The notes: a model not told the origin generated them from the sequence alone. 64,000 bases of DNA from SB25 sp029560875 (GCA_035388225.1 DAOOPM010000002.1:145031-209030); one strand, 5' to 3'. Shown: positions 26,701 through 36,300, counted from the stretch's first letter. Translations and numbers: made by a program.

Positions 26701-27129
26701 ATGAAAGAAGGAACGTTCCATCATATTGTACCTATTCAGATTCGGTTTAACGATACCGACCAACTGGAGCATGTAAACAACTCGGTATATCAGCAGTACT
26801 ATGATTTAGGTCGATTAGATTACTTTGAGGATGTGCTCCATGAGCACATGAACTGGGAAGTTGAAGGGCTAGTAATGGCTAGCATAACTATCGATTTTCT
26901 TGTGTCGATAAGACTTTTTGATAAGATAGAGGTTCGGAGCAAGATTTACGAGATTGGTAACAAAAGCATAAAAATGAGGCAGGAGATTTTTAATCATACT
27001 ACAGGAGTAATTGCTTCAACCAGCAAGTCTGTAATGGTTAACTTCAGCAACTCGGAGAATACTACAAAGCCTGTCCCCAGTAAATGGAGAGATAAAATTA
27101 TTGCTTTTGAGAAAGATTTGACTTTTTAA
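26701..27129 (+). CDS. Acyl-CoA thioesterase, hotdog fold (4HBT family)
   Basis: The 142-residue protein matches single-domain 4-hydroxybenzoyl-CoA thioesterase-like enzymes, which hydrolyse acyl-CoA or acyl-ACP thioesters. The signature RFNDTDQLEHVNNSVYQQY (residues 14-32) holds the catalytic Asp in the DTDQLEHVNN pattern. The substrate chain length is not predictable. It converges with rimM and ends next to the rimM stop codon without a gap. Confidence 0.88.
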   Translation: MKEGTFHHIVPIQIRFNDTDQLEHVNNSVYQQYYDLGRLDYFEDVLHEHMNWEVEGLVMASITIDFLVSIRLFDKIEVRSKIYEIGNKSIKMRQEIFNHTTGVIASTSKSVMVNFSNSENTTKPVPSKWRDKIIAFEKDLTF

Positions 27130-27645
27130 CTAGAGGTCGAGCAGTCCTTCGGGAATTTCCATCAGAAGAGTCTTGGTATCAACATCAAACTCCACAATTA
27201 AATCGTCCGTGGCAGGTATAATAACCTCTTTCCCTTCGGGAGTTTTAATGTAGTATATTGAATTGAGATTAAACTCTTCGTAATTCTCAATTAGTCCTAT
27301 TGTTTGTCCTGATGTTGATGTAACTGTGTAGCCCACCAAATCCTTCAGCTCTATATCGTCATCCTCGGGAATTAAATCCGAAGGAAGCATCAGTTTATGC
27401 CCAACAAGGTCGTCGGCTGATTGAATATCATCAACATCATCAAATTTAACTATAGAACTTTCCTCGGTCTTTTGCCTTAGGGCGTTTATAAAAAAAGGAA
27501 TCGGTATTCCGTCTATTTCAACGAATACCGATTCAATGTTTTCCTGAGTAAGATTTAAGGTGTCATTCCAAGCAACTTGGAGTTCTCCCTTTATGCCATG
27601 AGTCCTTTGAATAAAACCAACTTCAACAAAACTGGCATAACTCAT
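27130..27645 (-). CDS. rimM: 16S rRNA processing protein RimM
   Basis: RimM assists maturation of the 3' domain of the 30S subunit by binding uS19. The start at 27645 gives 171 residues beginning MSYASFVEVGFIQRTHGIKGE, the usual RimM N-terminus. The frame is open further upstream, but those 30 residues overlap the rpsP gene and are not conserved-looking. The C-terminal PRC-barrel part includes DLVGYTVTS and the final EIPEGLLDL motif. It is 7 bases after rpsP, the standard rpsP-rimM pairing. Confidence 0.95.
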   Translation of the reverse strand: MSYASFVEVGFIQRTHGIKGELQVAWNDTLNLTQENIESVFVEIDGIPIPFFINALRQKTEESSIVKFDDVDDIQSADDLVGHKLMLPSDLIPEDDDIELKDLVGYTVTSTSGQTIGLIENYEEFNLNSIYYIKTPEGKEVIIPATDDLIVEFDVDTKTLLMEIPEGLLDL

Positions 27646-27652
27646 GCAAATG

Positions 27653-28186
27653 CTATGCTTCAGAGTTTTCAGCTTCGGTTGTATCCTCAGCAGCCTCAGC
27701 AGGTGCTGCGGCTTCCTTAGCAGCCATTTCAGCACGTTTCTTAGCTAATTCTTGAGCACGTGCTTCACGTACTTTCGATTCAGCGTCGATACGTTGCTTA
27801 TTAGCATCGCGTTTTTCTTTTGCCAGAGAGTCAACTTTTGCTTTTACTTTAGCATCTTTCTCTGTCATCCAAGTTTGGAACTTTGCCTCAGCGGTATCCA
27901 AGGTGATAGCACCTTTACGAACGCCGTCAAGCAAATGTTTTTTCATTAAAACACCCTTGTACGAAAGGATAGCCCTACAGGTGTCGGTAGGTTGAGCGCC
28001 TTTTTGCAGCCAATCTAATGCCCTATCAAAGTTTAATTCAATAGTAGCAGGATTAGTAACGGGATTGTACGAGCCAATCCTTTCAATGAATCTGCCATCT
28101 CGTGGCGCCCTGCTATCCGCCACCACGATGTGGTAAAATGGTAGTTTCTTTCTACCATGGCGGCTTAGTCTGATTTTTACAGGCAT
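27653..28186 (-). CDS. rpsP: Ribosomal protein bS16, long Bacteroidota form
   Basis: bS16 is a small-subunit assembly protein. The first 80 residues are the conserved domain, starting MPVKIRLSRHGRKKLPFYHI with the RDGRFIERIGSYNP motif. The protein then continues for about 95 residues with a Lys/Ala/Glu-rich helical tail (KEKRDANKQRI to the end), giving 177 residues instead of about 80-90. Such tails are typical of Bacteroidota. It is the first gene of rpsP-rimM and has a classical promoter box upstream. Confidence 0.96.
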   Translation of the reverse strand: MPVKIRLSRHGRKKLPFYHIVVADSRAPRDGRFIERIGSYNPVTNPATIELNFDRALDWLQKGAQPTDTCRAILSYKGVLMKKHLLDGVRKGAITLDTAEAKFQTWMTEKDAKVKAKVDSLAKEKRDANKQRIDAESKVREARAQELAKKRAEMAAKEAAAPAEAAEDTTEAENSEA

Positions 28187-28229
28187 ACTTACGCTTTTTT
28201 AGTTAAACCTACATTGTTTTTTTGCCCCG

Positions 28230-28237
28230 CAAAGGTA
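28230..28237 (-). promoter_or_regulatory. -7 box (TACCTTTG) for rpsP-rimM
   Basis: On the minus strand TACCTTTG is followed by C-GGGG, the pattern common before ribosomal-protein genes in Bacteroidota. It lies 44 bases before the rpsP start. Confidence 0.65.
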
Positions 28238-28334
28238 CACTTTTTTAGTTTATTAACTAACTGAACCAATGTTTTTTTGATTTTATTTATCGATGCAAGC
28301 AATAATGCGCTTTGCAATAAAGTTATGTTAGATG

Positions 28335-28364
28335 TTTGAAGTCTAGGTCAATATAATATCTTTG
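28335..28364 (+). promoter_or_regulatory. Promoter (TTTG-N18-TATCTTTG) for the TonB-like gene
   Basis: TTTG at 28335-28338 and TATCTTTG at 28357-28364 are 18 bases apart and both exact. The ATG at 28386 follows 21 bases later. This is one of the best-formed promoters in the window and supports the ATG over the upstream in-frame TTG at 28368. Confidence 0.7.
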
Positions 28365-28385
28365 TAGTTGAAAATATTTTTGAAA

Positions 28386-29162
28386 ATGAGGATAATAGAT
28401 AGAATTAGTACTGGTATTGAAAGTTTTATTCAATCGCTAATAGAAGGCTGGAATGAGCATAAAGTTGGCATTCTTACCACTATTATCTTCCATTTGTTAA
28501 TCCTGATTTCATTTGTAGCCCTAAAAATTGAAACCCGAAAAGTACACTATGGCACAACCATAGAAATGGAGTTTGAGCAGGAAGTCGAGGAGAAAGAGGA
28601 GATTCAGAAACAGGTTGAGTTACTTCCGCAAGATGCTATTCATCCTGACTTTGAGTCGCAAGCAATTAAAAACTTTGCCGTAGACGCTAGCGATAAAGAT
28701 TTAAATGCGGGCCTAAGCGATGAGAAAAACACTAACGCTGAAGAACTCTACAACGAAGCCAACAGGCTTAAGGAGCAGATGCAAAACAACAAGCAACTGT
28801 ACGAGGAAGCGCAGAAAAGTCCAGAGGGAATAATCCCCAATACTCCCGAGAAAAATATCCCTGAACAGAAAAAGAGCCAATATAAAGGACCAACAGTGGC
28901 ATCTTACTACCTAGAGGGTAGGAAGGCATTACATCTCCCAATACCTTCGTACAAATGCCAGTTGGGTGGGCAAGTGGTTGTTAATATTGTTGTGGCGCCC
29001 GACGGTAGGGTTACCGATGCCGATATTGATAGAGTAAACTCCGTTACCGATGAGTGTATAAATGACGCTGCAATTGATGCTGCAAGACGTAGTTTATTCA
29101 CATCTACTTCTGGTGCTACAAAGCAAAAGGGCAGCATTACTTACCTGTTTGTGCGGCAATAG
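28386..29162 (+). CDS. TonB-like energy transducer / cell-envelope protein
   Basis: The 258-residue protein has an N-terminal membrane helix (about residues 30-46), a long acidic, helical periplasmic spacer (about 50-155) and a C-terminal TonB-type domain of about 95 residues. The C-terminal core is recognisable as GGQVVVNIVVAPDGRVTDADI followed by AAIDAARRSLF. TonB proteins pass proton-motive-force energy to outer-membrane receptors. No exbB or exbD is adjacent. It ends 3 bases before the stop of the convergent ald gene, so the two genes meet almost without a gap. Confidence 0.82.
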   Translation: MRIIDRISTGIESFIQSLIEGWNEHKVGILTTIIFHLLILISFVALKIETRKVHYGTTIEMEFEQEVEEKEEIQKQVELLPQDAIHPDFESQAIKNFAVDASDKDLNAGLSDEKNTNAEELYNEANRLKEQMQNNKQLYEEAQKSPEGIIPNTPEKNIPEQKKSQYKGPTVASYYLEGRKALHLPIPSYKCQLGGQVVVNIVVAPDGRVTDADIDRVNSVTDECINDAAIDAARRSLFTSTSGATKQKGSITYLFVRQ

Positions 29163-29164
29163 TC

Positions 29165-30385
29165 TTAAAATGCAGCCATAAGCAAGTTGATATCGCGCGA
29201 GGGCAGGTTGTATAGCCGCCCTAAGTAATCGTTAGTAAGTATTCCGTTGTAAACGTAAACACCGTGCCTTAATCCAGCATCATCCTTAAGTAGTTGTTTT
29301 ATACCACCTGCATCGCCAATGGTTTCGAACATTGGAGCAAACACATTGCTCATTGCAATTGATGCTGTGCGCGCAACACGCGATGTAATATTAGGAACGC
29401 AGTAGTGTATTACGTTATGCTTAACAAACGAAGGGTTGTTGTGATTCCTTAGCTCCGAGGTTTCGAAACAGCCGCCCTTATCGATGCTTAAATCGATAAT
29501 AACAGAGCCACGCTTCATAAGCATTACCTGGTCTTCAGTAATAATGTAGCGCTGATTGGTTTCTTCGGGCGAGAGCGTGCCAATAACCACATCGGCTGTT
29601 TTAAGCACTCTTTCCAGCACCTGTGGGTGAAATATCGATGTATATAACCGTTGACCTAGCAGATTTTGAAGTTCCATTAACCTTTTTATGGAGTTGTCGA
29701 GCACCTTAACGGTTGCTCCAAGCCCGAGTGCTGCCCTTGCAGCAAACTCAGCCGCGGTTCCAGCGCCAAGGATAACAACCTCGGTTGGGGTTATACCTGA
29801 AATTCCACCTAGCATAACACCCTTACCCTTATTCACATTGCTGAGGTATTCAGCCGCAACTAAAACCGATGTACTCCCTGCGATTGTGCTCATAGTTCTT
29901 ACTACAGGGTATACTCCATCCGAATCGCGGATGCTTTCAAAGGCTATAGCTGTTACCTTTTTTTGAATTAAGTTACGTAGGTATTCTCCTGTAGTATTAT
30001 TAAGGTGAAGCGACGAAAGTATAACCTGATTTTCGCGCAAATAATCAAATTCTGTAGGATTTAGATGCGAAACTTTAAGGATAATCTCGCTACGGTAAAC
30101 TTCCTGAGCAGTGGTAACTATTTGTCCACCTTTTTCACTGTAATCCTTATCGCAGTAATTGGCAGACTTCCCAGCATCTTTCTCAATAATTATCTCATGA
30201 CCCTGATTAACAAGAATTTCAACAGCCTCGGGAGTTAAGGGTACTCTACTTTCTGTACTATCGGCTTCTTTGGGCATACCAATGGTAAGTTTTTTGTTCT
30301 TCTTGCTGTATTCCAAACGTTCCTCCTGAACAAGAATACCCTTGGCGTAAGGAAATTCAGGGATGTGTGATGATGAGCGTCCCAT
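29165..30385 (-). CDS. ald: Alanine dehydrogenase
   Basis: Ald interconverts L-alanine and pyruvate with NAD and ammonia. The 406-residue protein has a 30-residue N-terminal extension before IGMPKEADSTESRVPLTP, which aligns with the start of the usual 370-residue enzyme. The Rossmann loop VVILGAGTAAEFAARAALGLGA (about 204-225) and the substrate region around LSSLHLNN are visible. The extension is common in Bacteroidota members. It is upstream of tsaE with a 61-base gap on the minus strand and may share its transcript with it. Confidence 0.9.
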   Translation of the reverse strand: MGRSSSHIPEFPYAKGILVQEERLEYSKKNKKLTIGMPKEADSTESRVPLTPEAVEILVNQGHEIIIEKDAGKSANYCDKDYSEKGGQIVTTAQEVYRSEIILKVSHLNPTEFDYLRENQVILSSLHLNNTTGEYLRNLIQKKVTAIAFESIRDSDGVYPVVRTMSTIAGSTSVLVAAEYLSNVNKGKGVMLGGISGITPTEVVILGAGTAAEFAARAALGLGATVKVLDNSIKRLMELQNLLGQRLYTSIFHPQVLERVLKTADVVIGTLSPEETNQRYIITEDQVMLMKRGSVIIDLSIDKGGCFETSELRNHNNPSFVKHNVIHYCVPNITSRVARTASIAMSNVFAPMFETIGDAGGIKQLLKDDAGLRHGVYVYNGILTNDYLGRLYNLPSRDINLLMAAF

Positions 30386-30446
30386 AAAATTTTGATTATA
30401 GGTTAAAGGTAATATATTAATACGAATATTGGGCGAATAGGTTTAA

Positions 30447-30875
30447 TTATTGGGCAGAAATTTCCACCGTTCTAGACATATCGAAGTTGACTGTAATCGT
30501 TAGTTTTACAACACTTTCGGAGGGTAAAATATCCTCAATTAGTTCTGGCCATTCAACAAGGCAAATTCCTGTGTCGCCATAAAAATACTCCTCGTAACCA
30601 AAGTCGTAAACCTCATCAATTTTATTGATTCTGTAAAAATCGAAATGATATATTGGAGCACCATTCTTATCGCTATACTCATTAACCAAAGCGAAAGTAG
30701 GGCTGGTTACAGTATCGTTAACTCCCAAATACGCGCAAATAGCCTTTATCAGCGTGGTTTTACCTGAGCCCATTGCACCGTAAAAACAAATAATTCTATT
30801 ATTGCCTATAGCAGCAACAATCTCCTCGGCTGCCTTGCCTATTCCTGCTAAACTATCAATTATAACACTTTGCAT
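30447..30875 (-). CDS. tsaE: tRNA threonylcarbamoyladenosine biosynthesis ATPase TsaE
   Basis: TsaE is the ATPase that works with TsaB-TsaD in making t6A37 of tRNA. The 142-residue protein has the Walker A loop GAMGSGKTTLIKAIC (about 34-48), the TSPTFALVNEY motif (about 58-68) and VEWPELI near residue 110, all diagnostic. It follows porX by 7 bases on the minus strand, so the two are co-transcribed, an arrangement I know from other Bacteroidota. Confidence 0.95.
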   Translation of the reverse strand: MQSVIIDSLAGIGKAAEEIVAAIGNNRIICFYGAMGSGKTTLIKAICAYLGVNDTVTSPTFALVNEYSDKNGAPIYHFDFYRINKIDEVYDFGYEEYFYGDTGICLVEWPELIEDILPSESVVKLTITVNFDMSRTVEISAQ

Positions 30876-30882
30876 AGCTCTA

Positions 30883-32436
30883 CTACTTAATCGGACTTAG
30901 CACAACAAAAGGAATAATCATCTCCTCCATTGAGATTCCACCGTGTTGGAATGTGTTTTTGTAGTAATTTACATAATAGTTGTAATTGTTTGGGTAGGCA
31001 ATAAAGCTATTGCCATAAGCAAATATGAACGATGAACTAACGTTGGGTTTTGGGAGATGCACTTCCTCTGGTTTCCTAACTTCAAAAACCTCCTTGGGAT
31101 TGTAGTTTAAACTTTTGCCTAGTTTATACCTTAGGTTTGTAGATGTGGCTTTATCGCCTATCACTTTTATTGGGTTCTGAACACGAATTGTACCATGGTC
31201 GGTGGTTATTACAACCTTAACGTTATGTTTGGATGCCTCGGATAGCAGCAATTTTAAATCGGAGTGCTGAAACCACGATTTTGTAAGCGATAGGTATGCA
31301 GCCTCGTCGGCTGCAAGTTCCTTCATCATCTCGGAGTCAGTTCTGGAGTGCGACATCATATCCACAAAGTTGAAAACCAACACAGATAAGTCGTTCTTGA
31401 GGATTTCTTTAAGGTTCTCTACAATCCTTTGTCCCGATTTTAGAGTGTTACTTTTCTCATAAAAAGTCTTGTAATTTTTGCCAAGTCTCTGTATTTGAGA
31501 TTTTAACAATTCCTGCTCAAACATATTTTTGCCCTCATCCTCCTCGTCGAATACCCAAAGGTTTGGGTAGTTCTTTTGGATTTCCAAAGGCATTAAACCT
31601 GCAAATATAGCATTCCGAGCGTACTGTGTGGCTGTTGGAAGAATGCTGAAGTATGTTTCGTCCGCTTCAATTCGCCATTCTGATGTAATAAACGGCTCTA
31701 TGGCTTTCCATTGGTCGTACCTCAGGTTGTCAATAAGCACCATAAGGACCGATTGCCCTGAATCGACAATTGGAAAAACTTTATTTCGTAGAAGATTCGA
31801 TGAGAGTAACGGTTTATCGTCCTGTTTGGGGTTAAACCAATCTACGTAATTATTCTTAACAAACTTAGCGAATTCTGAATTTGCATCGGTAAGCAGCATT
31901 TCGAAAATCTGCTTGATACTTGGGTCGTTGGAGTCAATAAGCCGTAACTGCCAACCCACAAGTTTGCGGTATATATCGCTCCAATCTGCTGCAGTGCGAG
32001 CCGATGAGATGTTCATACTTACCTTGCTAAACTCCTGCCTAAAATCGGTTACTTGCTTTTCGTTTATCAAATCCTTTGCATGTACATTCTTTTTGATGGT
32101 AAGAATTATCTGCATCGGATTTACTGGCTTTATAAGGTAATCGGCAATTTGAGAACCGACTGCCATATCCATAATATTCTCCTCCTCGCTTTTTGTGACC
32201 ATAACAACAGGCAAGGTAGGCTTAAACTCCTTAATAATTGGGAGCGTATCGAGTCCACTAAGACCAGGCATATTCTCATCGAGAAGAACCAAATCAAACT
32301 GGTTGCTACGCACCAATTCAATAGCTTCGTTCCCATTCGATGCTGTTATTACTTTATACCCTTTTTGCTCAAGGAAAATAATATGTGCCCTAAGGAAGTC
32401 TATTTCATCATCAACCCAAAGTATGCTTACCTGCAT
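30883..32436 (-). CDS. porX: PorX: response regulator with PglZ-type phosphatase domain (type IX secretion regulator)
   Basis: PorX is a cytoplasmic two-component effector that controls type IX secretion. In the 517-residue protein the receiver domain occupies residues 1-120: acidic residues D9 and D10 in LWVDDE, phospho-acceptor D53 in LLDEN, and the conserved Lys in YLIKPVN (about 102). The rest is an alkaline phosphatase-superfamily PglZ domain, with LIDNLRYDQW, VFNFVDMMSHSR and TTDHGTIRVQ as metal-site motifs. It sits 12 bases downstream of porW on the minus strand. No cognate PorY kinase is seen in the window. The TPR hybrid kinase 1.2 kb beyond porW is a possible but unproven partner. 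Confidence 0.95.
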   Translation of the reverse strand: MQVSILWVDDEIDFLRAHIIFLEQKGYKVITASNGNEAIELVRSNQFDLVLLDENMPGLSGLDTLPIIKEFKPTLPVVMVTKSEEENIMDMAVGSQIADYLIKPVNPMQIILTIKKNVHAKDLINEKQVTDFRQEFSKVSMNISSARTAADWSDIYRKLVGWQLRLIDSNDPSIKQIFEMLLTDANSEFAKFVKNNYVDWFNPKQDDKPLLSSNLLRNKVFPIVDSGQSVLMVLIDNLRYDQWKAIEPFITSEWRIEADETYFSILPTATQYARNAIFAGLMPLEIQKNYPNLWVFDEEDEGKNMFEQELLKSQIQRLGKNYKTFYEKSNTLKSGQRIVENLKEILKNDLSVLVFNFVDMMSHSRTDSEMMKELAADEAAYLSLTKSWFQHSDLKLLLSEASKHNVKVVITTDHGTIRVQNPIKVIGDKATSTNLRYKLGKSLNYNPKEVFEVRKPEEVHLPKPNVSSSFIFAYGNSFIAYPNNYNYYVNYYKNTFQHGGISMEEMIIPFVVLSPIK

Positions 32437-32448
32437 AGAATTCCGATA

Positions 32449-35127
32449 TTAATTATCAATACTATAATTTGAACGGAAAAACCTCAAGTAATCATTAACA
32501 GATTTATCGTTAAGGAATGTCCCAAAGTTTTCGATACTGATAACAAAAGTTTGATACTCATCCTTCTTCAGCAAATTGAAAACTGTTTCGTTTTTGATAA
32601 TTAGGTTATAATATTTTGTGGCTACTTTCTCGTCCTTAAATCCAGTGACGGTTATGATTTCTACAAAATCGTTAAGGGGCTGATTTTTGATTTGAAGGTC
32701 GGCCTCAATGAAATAATCAACATTAAAAGAAACCAAGTTGAATTTTTGCTGATTAATATCGGTTCGTTTTGGAACAAGGAGAATAAACAAATGCTCCCCC
32801 TCAGGTTTGCCGTACTCCACTTTCGATAAGGTTTGCAAATTATCTCCTTGTATAGAGGTGTCTGCTTTCTCGGTTTGTCCACTTGCCAATTGGAGTTCTC
32901 GTTGCTCTAAGTATGCAATCATTCCTTGAGCCAATTGTCCTTCCTCAGTTTTTGGGAAATCCTTGGTTAATTTCTCCAAGGTTGCCTTAAATGCTCTAAT
33001 GTCCGAAGCCTTGCCGTAGCTAAGTGCCCCCAATAATGTTAGTTTGGGTTCTAGTGCGGTTCCTTTGAACCTAATAACTCCTTCGTTAAAAAGACGGATT
33101 GATTCGGAGTAATTGCCCAAATTGTATGAGTTGTATGCTTTTTCGTAAAAAATATCACTTTCACTTTGTTTTTGCTTAAGTTCCTCCACATAGTTTGGAT
33201 TCGATAGTAGAAGAGCATACGGACTTGTGGCGTAATTATTTAATAAGATGCTCTTATAATTCTGAGCATCGAGGTTGTTGTTCTCGACAATTGAGAGTTT
33301 GTAAAGATTATAGTATGCCGATGCAGCATTTGGATTTGTTGGATATTTCTTTGCAAGGTTTAGATAAGCTTGCTTAGCCTCTTTAATATCGTTTAAATCA
33401 TTCTGATAAACCTCTGCAACCTTAATCATTGCATCCAGTATCTTCTTATTCGATATGGATTTTAATGAGTCGCTTAGAGGTAGGTTGGCCAAATAAAACT
33501 CTGGTGATTTATTGGAAAGTTGTTTTTGTGGTGTTTTTGACGTATCCGTGCCCGATGTGCTTGTCGCAAACATATCAACATCAACAATGCTCTTATTCTT
33601 TCGCCTCCAGTTATCTTCGAGTTTTCGTTTCCCCCATTTCATTTGGAACTCAGATTGGCCATAGCTAATTGATGCAGGGTTGTAAAAATACCATTTTCCT
33701 CCTGCAGGCTCCGCATCAGTTCTATACCTTTGGGTTTGCTGTAAGAGCATCGACCTTTGGCGCTCCTCCTGTTCCAATTCCTTGGCTTTTTGCTCTGCAA
33801 TTTGTAAATCGGCTATAATCTTGGCAATTAACTCATCTCTTTCTTTTGAAGGCATTCCTGCAATACGCAGTAAGCTGTCCTCGGCACTGATGATATTTAA
33901 ATTTTCAACAAGTTTGTTTAGATGACGGGTTTTTACTTCAAGCCTGTTATAATCAGGGAAATTTTTGTCGAGAGCATTGTAGGAACTATCGTAGTATGCC
34001 TGAGCCTTTGTGTAGTTCGATTTCTCAAAATTGTAATCGGCTAAAACTAAGTACGACATACCTTTTTGGTTGTTGTTATCGGTACTGGATTGTGCTGAGA
34101 GGGTGTAGTATTCAATAGCCTTTTCAATATTGCCTTCCTGTTTTTCAATATTCCCAAGAGTATAGTATAGTTGGTCCAGATACTCTTTGTTTTTATCATC
34201 CTTGGCTAGTTTGAGTAGTTCTTTTTTTAAACCAGCCCCTTGAGCGTTACCCAATGCTATAAGTTTTATTCGAACACTAAAAGCCATTTCGTAAGGAGGA
34301 TTCATCTTCAGCACTTTCTTGTAGTTTTCAATCGCTGCAGAGTTGTTGCCAGATTGATACTGAAGCTGAGCAAGGATATAGGTGTACCTTAACCTATCTA
34401 CTTTTCTGTTGCAACTTTCTATGGATTTCTTAACATAAGGTAAGGCCTCTTGATTGTTACGTTGCTTTAAGTGGTAAAAAGCCCAGGTAGATGAAAGGAG
34501 GTGAGCAAACTCTTTGTTTCGAGGTTTTTTTCTATTAGCATCGAGTGATTTTAGCCGGTCCTGTGCATCAATATAATCTCCTGTAATGACGGACAAGCGG
34601 GCAAGCCACACCTGAGACTCGAACCATATTGTGGTGTTTGGAAACTGCATAAGAACGTACTCCAGTGTTTGCCTGGCTTTTTCGAAATCGCCTTTCCAAG
34701 CCTGAGCTTCACCAGCTAAAAGCCAAGCCTCCCGAGCCCACTTAACAAACTCGGTTTGATTGTAAAATTCTTTTTCTTTCCCTTTAATTAATCCTTTTTT
34801 ACGTTGAGGCTTAACGGTTATGGAGTGCCTACCTATTAGTGCGGTACACTTCATAATGGTTCTATCCATATCCCCAGAAACAGTTCCAGTAACCTGTTCG
34901 TCGCCAACAAGAAGCATTGGCAAAGGAAGTGTGTAGTTGAATTTGTATGATGTCTCGGCTCTTTTTATGCCCGATTTGTAACTGTCGTAAGCGTTATAGT
35001 AATAGTTATAGTAAGCCGTTAGGTTATGGTATGCCCTACTTGCCGTTGTGTTCTTTTTTGATGAACATGAGGTAAGCCCCACTAATCCTAAAACTAGGAC
35101 GATGATGCCTAAATTTCTGTAAGCCAA
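32449..35127 (-). CDS. porW: PorW/SprE: TPR lipoprotein of the type IX secretion/gliding system
   Basis: PorW (SprE in gliding flavobacteria) is an outer-membrane lipoprotein needed for T9SS function. The 892-residue protein has a lipobox ending at residue 22 (GLTSC), then the conserved start RAYHNLTAYYNYYYNAYDSY and tetratricopeptide repeats through most of its length (for example AIENYKKVLKMNPPYE and AIEYYTLSAQSSTDN). A low-complexity, charged central section (about 430-460) separates N- and C-terminal repeat blocks. Synteny with porX supports the name. Together they indicate that the organism has a T9SS. Confidence 0.93.
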   Translation of the reverse strand: MAYRNLGIIVLVLGLVGLTSCSSKKNTTASRAYHNLTAYYNYYYNAYDSYKSGIKRAETSYKFNYTLPLPMLLVGDEQVTGTVSGDMDRTIMKCTALIGRHSITVKPQRKKGLIKGKEKEFYNQTEFVKWAREAWLLAGEAQAWKGDFEKARQTLEYVLMQFPNTTIWFESQVWLARLSVITGDYIDAQDRLKSLDANRKKPRNKEFAHLLSSTWAFYHLKQRNNQEALPYVKKSIESCNRKVDRLRYTYILAQLQYQSGNNSAAIENYKKVLKMNPPYEMAFSVRIKLIALGNAQGAGLKKELLKLAKDDKNKEYLDQLYYTLGNIEKQEGNIEKAIEYYTLSAQSSTDNNNQKGMSYLVLADYNFEKSNYTKAQAYYDSSYNALDKNFPDYNRLEVKTRHLNKLVENLNIISAEDSLLRIAGMPSKERDELIAKIIADLQIAEQKAKELEQEERQRSMLLQQTQRYRTDAEPAGGKWYFYNPASISYGQSEFQMKWGKRKLEDNWRRKNKSIVDVDMFATSTSGTDTSKTPQKQLSNKSPEFYLANLPLSDSLKSISNKKILDAMIKVAEVYQNDLNDIKEAKQAYLNLAKKYPTNPNAASAYYNLYKLSIVENNNLDAQNYKSILLNNYATSPYALLLSNPNYVEELKQKQSESDIFYEKAYNSYNLGNYSESIRLFNEGVIRFKGTALEPKLTLLGALSYGKASDIRAFKATLEKLTKDFPKTEEGQLAQGMIAYLEQRELQLASGQTEKADTSIQGDNLQTLSKVEYGKPEGEHLFILLVPKRTDINQQKFNLVSFNVDYFIEADLQIKNQPLNDFVEIITVTGFKDEKVATKYYNLIIKNETVFNLLKKDEYQTFVISIENFGTFLNDKSVNDYLRFFRSNYSIDN

Positions 35128-35243
35128 TTTTATGCTGGTTAAAAATTTTATACAAAGTTGCCAATAAAACCTACAATATTAGCAATAATAGTTGAATTGC
35201 CCATACCACATTTTAACGGAATAAAAATGCTTGTATTGTTTTA

Positions 35244-35275
35244 AAATAAAAAAGGATGCCAACAAGGCACCCTTT
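35244..35275 (-). terminator. Intrinsic terminator after the coiled-coil lipoprotein gene
   Basis: A 10-bp stem with one mismatch (35251-35260 with 35266-35275, loop AACAA) is followed on the minus strand by T5-A-T4. It ends the coiled-coil lipoprotein transcript before porW. Confidence 0.85.
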
Positions 35276-35298
35276 TCGATTTATCTTTAAAAACAAAA

Positions 35299-36201
35299 CT
35301 ATTCAACCTCAATAACAAGATATTTGGATGCGGACCAAAATTTTTCGGGATTGGTTATTTCAATCTTCTCCACAGCCCCATTCTGTCCTGTGATTAACTG
35401 ATACGAATCCGAAGGATGAGTTGTAATTATTTTCGCCTTCTTCACAAACAGGTCTAAAGTTTTAACTTGGCTAATATCAATTTTTTTGAAGTAAGAGTTA
35501 TCGAAATCGGCTTTCATCTTTGTTGTTTTGCCAATTCCTAAGAACCCTCCAGTTTTATCGATAATTCCATTTTCAAGTAGTTCTTTTTTGCTTCCAAAGG
35601 CATACCATGCGGTATTTATAACTTCAGTTTGCGCGGTAACTTTATGGGTTAGCTCAATATTATCTTCGGTTAAGGTATCCACCTTTGCATTTAAAGTTTC
35701 TACGGAAAAGTTCAATGCGGTAAGTTTCTCCTTAAGGTCAACAATTTCAGCATCACGATCCTCTATTTGCTGAACTGTTTGTGCAAGCATACGCTCAAAC
35801 TCAGCAATTTTAAGGTTTGATTCTTTGAGTTTTTTATTCAGATAGGAAATTGTTTTCCTATTCTTATCCATTAACTCGTTAATTGTTTGGATATCTTGGT
35901 CAATTTGCTCCCTAACATCATCCTTTAACTCTCCGTTTTGAATGGTGTTCTTTGATATTACCTGTTGCTTTTGCTTAACCTCGGCAAGGTTTTGTTCAAT
36001 TTCGTTAAGTAATAGAAAGAACTGGTTAATAGTTGAATCTTTTGATAGAGACTCGTGACGAAGCGCTTCGTTTTCTTTGGTTAACAAATCTATCTGTCGC
36101 TTTTCCTTTTGGTTGCACGATGTTGCAGTAAATATAACAATTATGCTTGCAATAATTAAATTCAATTTGTACATAACAAAATATTTATGGTTTAATTTCA
36201 T
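35299..36201 (-). CDS. Coiled-coil lipoprotein, unknown function
   Basis: The 300-residue protein has a signal peptide with lipobox TATSC, a long coiled coil (about residues 35-195, dense in E/K/Q/L heptads) and a C-terminal globular part with NTAWYAFGSKKELLENGI (about 200-217). The start could also be the Met at residue 10. Similar proteins in Bacteroidales are sometimes given the label collagen-binding adhesin (Cbp1 family); I recall this only loosely, and no sequence feature here confirms adhesion. It has its own terminator and lies between porW and a kinase gene. Confidence 0.75.
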   Translation of the reverse strand: MKLNHKYFVMYKLNLIIASIIVIFTATSCNQKEKRQIDLLTKENEALRHESLSKDSTINQFFLLLNEIEQNLAEVKQKQQVISKNTIQNGELKDDVREQIDQDIQTINELMDKNRKTISYLNKKLKESNLKIAEFERMLAQTVQQIEDRDAEIVDLKEKLTALNFSVETLNAKVDTLTEDNIELTHKVTAQTEVINTAWYAFGSKKELLENGIIDKTGGFLGIGKTTKMKADFDNSYFKKIDISQVKTLDLFVKKAKIITTHPSDSYQLITGQNGAVEKIEITNPEKFWSASKYLVIEVE

Positions 36202-36300
36202 AATTCAAATAGCATGCAACTAGATTTATAACATTGAAAATCAGATAAAAACATATTGGTTTTGATAGGAATTTTCCACAGGATGAGGAAATATATCACG

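Noticed and set aside
27646..27735. An upstream extension of rimM by 30 codons
   Set aside because: It overlaps the coding region of rpsP in another frame and would not align with RimM.
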